Positions 7,184-11,182 of a stretch of 11,182 nt of DNA are shown here, in pieces. The notes below the pieces were generated by a model that saw only the letters and a program-made list of their open reading frames with translations, ran no database searches and was not told the DNA's origin. The stretch is taken from positions 1 through 11,182 of the forward strand of contig CAJMSE010000034.1 of the NCBI GenBank assembly GCA_905216025.1, read 5' to 3'. The number at the start of each line of letters is the position of its first letter. The first letter of the stretch is position 1. A program made the position numbers and the translations under genes. This stretch comes from an uncultured bacterium (GTDB lineage Bacteria; Bacteroidota; Bacteroidia; Bacteroidales; Bacteroidaceae).

Positions 7184-7231
7184 AAATTTACATTTTACAA
7201 TCCTCTTATTAAGTGTTTAAAATGTAAATTT
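7184..7231. repeat. Perfect 14-bp inverted repeat in AT-rich spacer
   Basis: Bases 7184-7197 (AAATTTACATTTTA) and 7218-7231 are exact reverse complements separated by 20 bases, placing the arm centres 34 bp apart, near three helical turns. The right arm overlaps a plus-strand TAAATTTG box. This fits an operator pair for a dimeric regulator or the stem of an RNA hairpin. The arms lack the G/C content and tail of a terminator. Confidence 0.7.
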
Positions 7232-7329
7232 GTCGGGTTTGGACTTAAATTATATTATGTTTGTTTTGGATTTACATATCAAAATATCGAAAACCAAATA
7301 CAAATAAACGTTAACACTAAATTTCATGC

Positions 7330-7407
7330 ATGGCTAAAAACGAAAAAACAGCAATACTAAAGAATTCTGGACGACCGCCCGAAATTCTGAAAATACGCGA
7401 GTTTTGA
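7330..7407 (+). CDS. Doubtful 25-residue small ORF
   Basis: ATG at 7330 to TGA at 7405-7407 encodes a basic, hydrophilic peptide that begins MAKNEKTAIL and ends KIREF. It has no membrane segment or known motif. The only support is position: a -7-like box lies upstream at 7256-7263, and a bidirectional terminator lies downstream at 7454-7487. In AT-rich DNA a 25-codon ORF is expected by chance, so I rate it as a possibility only. Confidence 0.12.
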   Translation: MAKNEKTAILKNSGRPPEILKIREF

Positions 7408-7453
7408 AGGGGTAAAAATGGGCCGAAGTGCCTGATTTATATGGGAATCGGGC

Positions 7454-7487
7454 CTAAAAAAAGCGCTCTTGGAAAGCGCCTTTTTAG
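7454..7487 (-). terminator. Terminator downstream of holA, possibly bidirectional
   Basis: GCGCT (7463-7467) pairs with AGCGC (7475-7479) around a 7-base loop, flanked by pairing CTAAAAA and TTTTTAG arms. On the minus strand the stem runs into seven T residues. On the plus strand it runs into CTTTTTAG. It lies 30 bases past the holA stop and could also end any plus-strand transcript from the AT-rich spacer. Confidence 0.8.
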
Positions 7488-7500
7488 ATAAAAACAGGAT

Positions 7501-7518
7501 GAAAAACGGCCGTTTTTC
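7501..7518 (-). terminator. 18-bp perfect palindrome overlapping the holA stop codon
   Basis: GAAAAACGGCCGTTTTTC is its own reverse complement and overlaps the holA TGA (7517-7519). In RNA it can fold as an AAAAAC/GUUUUU stem with a GGCC loop. The stem is weak, but together with the next hairpin it makes a tandem end to the holA transcript. It may equally be a protein site. Confidence 0.45.
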
Positions 7519-8542
7519 AGTGAAGAATGAAGAAAATCAGCTCTTTCATCAGCTCCTCAGCGGGCGTATTAGGGTTATCGAGACCCTTACTTTTAGCATC
7601 TATCTCTCTAATCTTGGAAATAATCTGCATCACTTTCACTCCCGTGTAGTTCCGCATGCCTGCCATGTAGTCTTTCGAGGCCCACGCATTGCGCAGCTCG
7701 AGCCACTTGGCAAGCTGCTCTGCGTTCTCTTTCTGGGGACAATAATAGGCTATCAACAGATTCTGGAAATAATTGAAGAGCATCGGGAGAAAGCTGTAGA
7801 TGCTTCCGGCCTTTGGATTCTTGTCAAAGTAATTCACTATCTGGTTTGCCTTGAATATGTTTCGGTTCACTATCGCGTCGCGCAGCTCGAACGAGTTGAA
7901 ATCCTTGCTCACCCCTATCTGCTGCTCAACGATGGCCGGTGTCACACGCCGGTCGTTCTCCGGCATGGCAATGAGCAATTTTTCAAGTTCGCTGACGAGC
8001 CGGTGCAGGTCGGCACCGATGGAGTCGGCAATGAGCTGAAGCGACTTCGGGTCGACCGAAGCACCGCGCTGGCGCAGATAGTTCTCAATGAAAGAGGGCA
8101 GGTCGCGCTCGCGGAGCTTCTTGCTCTCAAAGAGCACTCCGGCCTTCTCCACCGTCGAGGCAATCTTCTTGCGCCGGTCGAGGACTCCGTTCTTGTGACA
8201 CATCACAAGGACGGTAGAGGCCAGCGGATTGTGGAGGTATGCCTCGAGGGCGTCGAGGCTGCGCAGGTTCTGTGCCTCCTTGACTATTATCACCTGATAG
8301 TCGGACATCATCGGGTAGCGCTTTGCCGCATCGGCAATCTGGGCTGCCGTCACATCCGAGCCGAACATCACCGTCTGGTTGAAGTCGCGCTCCTCGGGAC
8401 GGAGCACGTTTTCCGATATGTAATCGGCAATCTTGTCGATATAGTAGGGTTCGTCGCCCATCAGATAGTAGAGCGGAGCGAACTTGCGGGCCTTCAGGTC
8501 GCGCATTATGCCGTCATAGGTTGCTGTTTTTCCGTCGGCCAT
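7517..8542 (-). CDS. holA: DNA polymerase III subunit delta
   Basis: A 341-residue subunit of the clamp-loader complex, which opens the beta sliding clamp and loads it on primed DNA. The order of segments fits the HolA family: an N-terminal AAA-like domain starting APLYYLMGDEPYYIDKIADYI (22-42), where a degenerate P-loop replaces a working Walker A; a core strand YQVIIVKEAQNL (82-93) followed by LEAYLHNPLASTVLVMCHKNGVLDRRKK (99-126); a middle lid domain with LPSFIENYLRQRG (148-160) and SIGADLHRLVSELEKLLI (174-191); and the C-terminal collar helices, including FELRDAIVNRNIFKANQIVNYF (218-239). Delta does not hydrolyse ATP, so the missing P-loop is normal. Length is typical. It is monocistronic, with a good promoter just upstream and tandem terminators downstream. 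Confidence 0.94.
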   Translation of the reverse strand: MADGKTATYDGIMRDLKARKFAPLYYLMGDEPYYIDKIADYISENVLRPEERDFNQTVMFGSDVTAAQIADAAKRYPMMSDYQVIIVKEAQNLRSLDALEAYLHNPLASTVLVMCHKNGVLDRRKKIASTVEKAGVLFESKKLRERDLPSFIENYLRQRGASVDPKSLQLIADSIGADLHRLVSELEKLLIAMPENDRRVTPAIVEQQIGVSKDFNSFELRDAIVNRNIFKANQIVNYFDKNPKAGSIYSFLPMLFNYFQNLLIAYYCPQKENAEQLAKWLELRNAWASKDYMAGMRNYTGVKVMQIISKIREIDAKSKGLDNPNTPAEELMKELIFFILH

Positions 8543-8565
8543 TTCTTATTTACATTATTATTTAT

Positions 8566-8573
8566 TACTTTTG
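8566..8573 (+). promoter_or_regulatory. Possible -7 box for the HsdR_N-like gene
   Basis: TACTTTTG fits TAnnTTTG on the plus strand and would start a transcript near 8580, 72 bases before the ATG at 8652. I find no TTG at -33. It directly abuts the holA -7 box on the other strand, so the two promoters would compete. Confidence 0.4.
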
Positions 8574-8604
8574 CAAAGTTAGTGCAAATCGGATGGAATA
8601 CAAA
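8574..8604 (-). promoter_or_regulatory. Promoter of holA
   Basis: On the minus strand TTTG (8604-8601), a 19-base spacer and TAACTTTG (8581-8574) match both Bacteroidetes elements and their spacing. The predicted start near 8567 leaves a leader of about 25 bases before the holA ATG at 8542. Confidence 0.75.
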
Positions 8605-8651
8605 ACAAAAAACGGTCTATTTGCCATCCTCCAGCATATCACAATCATAAT

Positions 8652-9101
8652 ATGTACAGACTGAACCTGCCGCAATATGACATAAAGGTGACGGAAAACG
8701 GGGGCAAAAAGGCCATCCTGGACGTCCTGAGACGCAAGTATGTGGCGCTGACGCCCGAGGAATGGGTGCGCCAGCACTTCATCCACTATCTCACGGAGCA
8801 CCTGGGCTACCCCGCGCCGTACCTCGCCAACGAGGTGGAACTGCGCTCCGGCAGCAAGAAGCTGCGCTGCGACAGCGTGCTATACGACAGCAGCCTGCGC
8901 CCGAGAATGATAATTGAATACAAGGCGCCGACGGTCGGGATAACGCAGAAGGTGTTTGACCAGATAAGCGTCTACAACATGCTGCTGCATGTAGACTACC
9001 TCGTGGTCAGCAACGGCCTGTCACACTACTGCTGCCGGATGGACTACGACAGCGGAAAATATCACTTTCTGAAGGAAATCCCCCGCTACAAGGAGCTGTG
9101 A
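8652..9101 (+). CDS. Stand-alone HsdR N-terminal-like PD-(D/E)xK protein
   Basis: A 149-residue protein resembling only the N-terminal nuclease region of type I restriction R subunits (HSDR_N_2 family), with no helicase. After an entry segment with EEWVRQHFIHYLTEHLGYP (36-54) comes the nuclease-fold core: Glu61 in NEVEL, Asp74 in RCDSVLYD, Glu89 and Lys91 in IIEYKAP (the ExK pair), and Gln104 with Tyr108 in FDQISVYNML, matching the QxxxY motif of RecB/HsdR-type nucleases. All core acid and lysine residues are present, so activity is possible, but no substrate is known. No hsdM, hsdS or helicase is nearby. The gene is divergent from holA and complete, ending at a strong terminator, so it does not look like a fragment of a longer hsdR. 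A repair or DNA-end role is speculation. Confidence 0.8.
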   Translation: MYRLNLPQYDIKVTENGGKKAILDVLRRKYVALTPEEWVRQHFIHYLTEHLGYPAPYLANEVELRSGSKKLRCDSVLYDSSLRPRMIIEYKAPTVGITQKVFDQISVYNMLLHVDYLVVSNGLSHYCCRMDYDSGKYHFLKEIPRYKEL

Positions 9102-9114
9102 CGGCATATTTACA

Positions 9115-9152
9115 ATAAAGGCGCACCCGCATGTTTGCGGGTGCGCCTTTAT
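9115..9152. terminator. Bidirectional terminator between convergent genes
   Basis: Bases 9115-9131 and 9136-9152 form a perfect 17-bp inverted repeat with a TGTT loop. The G/C-rich inner stem is flanked by AATAAA and TTTAT arms. It lies 14 bases past the plus-strand gene's stop and 25 bases past the minus-strand stop at 9177, so it can end both transcripts. Confidence 0.9.
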
Positions 9153-9176
9153 CTTTCCGGCTCCTGAAAGAGGGGC

Positions 9177-10022
9177 TTATGCCTCCTCTTCGGGCACGTC
9201 GTTCTTCGCCGTCTTGCGGATGGCGCGCTTGCGTGTCTTCTTCTTATCGTCTGCTGCAGCGGGCTTTTCAACCTTCACGCCTGCGAGCTCGGGGTCGATA
9301 AGTATGCGGCCGCAATACTCGCACACGATAATCTTCTTGTGCATCTTGATGTCGAGCTGGCGCTGTGGCGGTATCTTGTTGAAGCATCCGCCGCAGGCAT
9401 CACGCTGCACGTATACCACGCCGAGGCCGTTGCGGGCGTTCTTGCGGATGCGCTTGAACGACATGAGCAGGCGCGGCTCTATCTTTGCCTCAAGCTCCTT
9501 CACCTTAATCTTCAGCCTTTCCTCCTCGGCACGGGTCTCCTCCATTATCTCGTCGAGCTCGCTCTTCTTCAGTTCGAGGTCGTTGCGGCGGTCTTCGATG
9601 GTCTCCTCGCTCGTCTTGAGGTCGGCTTCCTTATCGCTGATGCGGGCCACGGCCTCGCGTATCTTCTTGTTGCAAAGCTCTATCTCGAGCGTCTGGAACT
9701 CGATTTCCTTGCTGAGCGTGTCGTACTCGCGGTTGTTCTTCACGTCGTTGAGCTGCGACTTGTAGCGCTCCACGCTTGCCTCAGCCTCGGCAATCTCTGC
9801 CTTCTTCTGGCTGACGGCGCTCTGGAACTCGTCTATTTCCCTGCGAATCTTGTCTATACGGATTGAGAGGCCCTCAATCTCGTCTTCCAGATCCTGAACT
9901 TCAAGAGGCAGCTCGCCCCTGAGCGCCCGCTTCTCATCGATTTCCGACAGGGCGGCCTGCAACTGATAAAGTGCCTTCAGTTTCTCTTCTACAGAAAGGT
10001 CTGTCGCTTCTTTCTTTGCCAT
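9177..10022 (-). CDS. Coiled-coil C4 zinc-ribbon protein
   Basis: A 281-residue cytosolic protein with a long coiled coil over about residues 10-185, rich in E, K, R, L and I. It includes the motif VKNNREYDTLSKEIE (94-108), which is characteristic of the zf-RING_7 / C4-type zinc-ribbon family. A zinc ribbon follows with Cys210, Cys213, Cys234 and Cys237 (CGGC, then CEYC). The C-terminus from about 250 is a basic, lysine/arginine-rich tail ending in acidic residues, possibly a nucleic-acid contact. Related proteins in other bacteria act as chaperone-like or RNA-interacting factors, for example Helicobacter HP0958 and chlamydial CdsZ. The role in Bacteroidales is not settled as far as I know. 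It lies 9 bases after the Nif3-like gene and is probably translated from the same transcript. Confidence 0.88.
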   Translation of the reverse strand: MAKKEATDLSVEEKLKALYQLQAALSEIDEKRALRGELPLEVQDLEDEIEGLSIRIDKIRREIDEFQSAVSQKKAEIAEAEASVERYKSQLNDVKNNREYDTLSKEIEFQTLEIELCNKKIREAVARISDKEADLKTSEETIEDRRNDLELKKSELDEIMEETRAEEERLKIKVKELEAKIEPRLLMSFKRIRKNARNGLGVVYVQRDACGGCFNKIPPQRQLDIKMHKKIIVCEYCGRILIDPELAGVKVEKPAAADDKKKTRKRAIRKTAKNDVPEEEA

Positions 10023-10031
10023 AACTTTATT

Positions 10032-10817
10032 TTAAAGATAGATTATCGGGTTGGTGCATGTCTCCGCCACGTGCAGCGGCAGTCCGGCACACGCCTCCCC
10101 TATTATTGATTTGAATATTTCACTTGTATACTGCTCGCTCTGATAGTGTCCGATGACGCACAGCTGGATCTGCTGCTCACGGCCGAAGAAGACGTGATAG
10201 TGCATCTCTCCGGTAATGAAGGCATCCGCACCTGCGGCCACAGCCTCATCGAGCATGAAGTCGCCCGCGCCGCCGCATATCGCCACGCGGCGTATCTTGC
10301 GGCGCAGCAGCTCGTTGCACATGGCGCACTCTACGCCGAAACAGCGCTTCACCATCAGCACGAAATCGTCTGCCGCAAGCGGTTCGGGCAACTCGCCCAC
10401 CACCCCGCTGCCGGCCTCGACGCCTCCGACGGTCTTCGCCGACATGAACCTCACACCGGTAAGTCCCATCTTTCCGGCAATCATGAAGTTCACGCCGCCG
10501 GCGGCATTGTCCATATTGGTGTGCATCGAGATGACGGCGATGTCGTTCTTGATGGCCTTCATCACCGTACGCTGCACGTAATCGGCATCGGAGACTGTCT
10601 TAAGGCCGCGGAACAGCAGCGGATGGTGCGACACGATGATGTTGCACCCCTTCGCCATTGCCTCGTCTACGATTGCCTCGTTCACGTCAAGACACAATAA
10701 AGCCCCTGATGCTTCCGCCTCCGTCAATCCGATTTGCAGGCCGGCATTGTCCCAGCCTTCCTGCAATGGCAGAGGCGCGAATCGTTCAAGGGCGCTCAAC
10801 ACTTCCTTTATTTTCAC
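10032..10817 (-). CDS. Nif3-like dinuclear metal-centre protein
   Basis: A YbgI/Nif3-family protein, forming toroidal hexamers with a two-metal site. Biochemical function is uncertain across the family, and annotation as GTP cyclohydrolase I type 2 is not well supported. All five metal ligands are visible and spaced as in E. coli YbgI: the His pair in SHHPLLFRG, Asp in HTNMDNAAGG, and His and Glu in GHYQSEQ (about 64, 65, 103, 224 and 228 from the chosen start). I prefer the GTG at 10817, giving 261 residues that begin (M)KIKEVLSALERFAPLPLQ. A longer reading from ATG at 10841 would begin upstream of the predicted transcription start. At about 260 residues it matches short YbgI-type members and lacks the inserted PII/CutA-like domain of longer ones such as B. 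subtilis YqfO. First gene of an operon with the zinc-ribbon protein. Confidence 0.88.
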   Translation of the reverse strand: MKIKEVLSALERFAPLPLQEGWDNAGLQIGLTEAEASGALLCLDVNEAIVDEAMAKGCNIIVSHHPLLFRGLKTVSDADYVQRTVMKAIKNDIAVISMHTNMDNAAGGVNFMIAGKMGLTGVRFMSAKTVGGVEAGSGVVGELPEPLAADDFVLMVKRCFGVECAMCNELLRRKIRRVAICGGAGDFMLDEAVAAGADAFITGEMHYHVFFGREQQIQLCVIGHYQSEQYTSEIFKSIIGEACAGLPLHVAETCTNPIIYL

Positions 10818-10842
10818 GCTGTCTATTTGCTGTTTACGCATG

Positions 10843-10871
10843 CAAAGTTACAAAAAAAGCGTGAATTGCAA
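10843..10871 (-). promoter_or_regulatory. Promoter of the Nif3-like/zinc-ribbon operon
   Basis: TAACTTTG on the minus strand (10850-10843) is preceded, 18 bases upstream, by TTG (10871-10869). The box ends one base before the upstream candidate ATG at 10841, so the transcript should start at about 10836 and exclude that ATG. This supports the GTG start at 10817 with a leader of about 20 bases. Confidence 0.65.
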
Positions 10872-10934
10872 TGAATTGTTCTGCAAATTAATTGTTTTTT
10901 ACGGCCTTACGGCCCTTTTCCCGATATTTTCCAC

Positions 10935-10942
10935 TACCTTTG
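10935..10942 (+). promoter_or_regulatory. -7 box for the exported protein at the window edge
   Basis: TACCTTTG fits TAnnTTTG and lies 46 bases upstream of the ATG at 10989, with an AT-rich leader in between. I see no TTG at -33. It is divergent from the Nif3 promoter at 10843-10871. Confidence 0.5.
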
Positions 10943-10988
10943 CGGCATCTTTACCGCTTTAACTACACATTATTATATATAGACTATC

Positions 10989-11182
10989 ATGACAAAAAGA
11001 CATATCATCCTCGCATCGATCGCATTCGCATCGGCCGTCTGCACGGCTCAGACCACAAGGAACATCACCCGCATAGAAGGCACGGCCGCTGACTATCCGC
11101 AATGCAAAATGCTCCTGGTTTCCGAAGTGGGGACGGACATCCGAGTACACGATTGCGACACGATACCCGTCACTGACGGGCG
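10989..11182 (+). CDS. Exported protein, N-terminus only (DUF4369-like start)
   Basis: The reading frame from ATG 10989 stays open to the window edge: 64 complete codons plus two bases. Residues 1-20 (MTKRHIILASIAFASAVCTA) form a signal peptide, with likely cleavage after CTA before QTT. The cysteine at 18 is not in a good lipobox. The mature start has ITRIEGTAADYP, then CKMLLVSEVGTDIRVHDCDTIPVTDG, the beta-rich pattern (GT, then a strand, then dTIPV-DG) seen at the start of DUF4369 domains, which in Bacteroidetes often precede a TlpA/thioredoxin-like domain. That identification is tentative because the rest is missing. A minus-strand ORF in the same bases is a shadow. Confidence 0.75.
   Translation, partial: MTKRHIILASIAFASAVCTAQTTRNITRIEGTAADYPQCKMLLVSEVGTDIRVHDCDTIPVTDG

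Larger units (their letters stand above)
6823..7453. other. AT-rich structured intergenic spacer
   Basis: This 631-base stretch is far richer in A+T than the flanking genes and has no convincing gene. It holds a 19-bp tandem repeat (6967-7004), a 14-bp inverted repeat (7184-7231), a T6/A6 cruciform-like stretch (7031-7054), a GCTTTT/AAAAGC stem (7060-7078) and an interrupted CGGTTT/AAACCG dyad (6908-6927). The motif TTTACAT appears at about 7187-7193, in reverse at about 7223-7229, and again at about 7271-7277. Two plus-strand -7-like boxes occur, TAAATTTG at 7225-7232 and TATGTTTG at 7256-7263, without a well-spaced TTG. A non-coding RNA, an operator region, a replication or segregation site, or decayed foreign DNA are all possible. 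I see no DnaA-box cluster. Confidence 0.5.

Noticed and set aside
6823..7453. Chromosomal origin of replication
   Set aside because: The region is AT-rich with repeats, but I find no cluster of DnaA boxes and no dnaA or dnaN gene nearby.
7469..8650. A 393-codon plus-strand ORF
   Set aside because: It lies antisense across the whole of holA, has no family motif and starts inside the holA terminator. The minus strand gives a clear HolA protein.
8652..9101. Remnant of a full type I restriction operon
   Set aside because: The ORF ends at a proper stop followed by a strong terminator and then an unrelated convergent gene. There is no degraded helicase, hsdM or hsdS sequence.
10989..11058. Lipoprotein signal at Cys18 of the last gene
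   Set aside because: The residues before the cysteine (SAV) do not make a good lipobox, and a signal peptidase I site (CTA before QTT) is more plausible.

Overview
The window looks like chromosomal DNA from a Bacteroidales bacterium, most likely Prevotellaceae. Three things point there: several genes are preceded by the Bacteroidetes -7 box TAnnTTTG rather than a sigma70 -10 box and Shine-Dalgarno; the secreted lyase ends in a short lysine-rich tail with a MSGRRV motif of the kind seen on Prevotella surface proteins; and the holA, Nif3 and C4 zinc-ribbon proteins resemble Bacteroidales homologues. This assignment comes from sequence character, not a database search. I see no rRNA, tRNA, CRISPR array or intact transposon.

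Layout from left to right. Bases 1-338 are non-coding, with a perfect 20-bp inverted repeat that resembles a REP/RAYT-type element and the terminator of the next gene. Bases 339-3806 (minus) encode a 1155-residue secreted protein: a PL1 pectate-lyase-like domain, a calcium-binding aspartate loop, a fibronectin type III-like domain, a long stretch with autotransporter-associated beta-strand repeats, and a short C-terminal sorting-like tail. Bases 3979-5654 (minus) hold pyrK-pyrD, the electron-transfer and catalytic subunits of a class 1B dihydroorotate dehydrogenase, overlapping by 13 bases. A 614-base spacer follows, with a putative pyr leader and a decaying array of 22-bp tandem repeats. Bases 6269-6739 (minus) encode an XRE-type helix-turn-helix regulator with its own promoter, leader hairpin and terminator.

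Bases 6823-7453 are a strikingly AT-rich spacer with a perfect 14-bp inverted repeat, a 19-bp tandem repeat and one doubtful 25-codon ORF. Next come holA (minus, DNA polymerase III delta) and, divergently, a 149-residue stand-alone protein with a PD-(D/E)xK nuclease core like the N-terminus of type I restriction HsdR subunits. Their -7 boxes sit back to back. A bidirectional terminator separates it from a minus-strand pair, Nif3-like protein then coiled-coil zinc-ribbon protein. The window ends inside an exported protein on the plus strand whose start resembles DUF4369 lipoprotein/TlpA-type proteins.

Most of this is housekeeping (pyrimidine synthesis, replication) plus one carbohydrate-active secreted enzyme. 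I do not see a convincing new multi-gene system. The points most worth checking are the lyase-plus-repeat architecture, the 22-bp array, the AT-rich structured spacer and the stand-alone HsdR_N-like nuclease.
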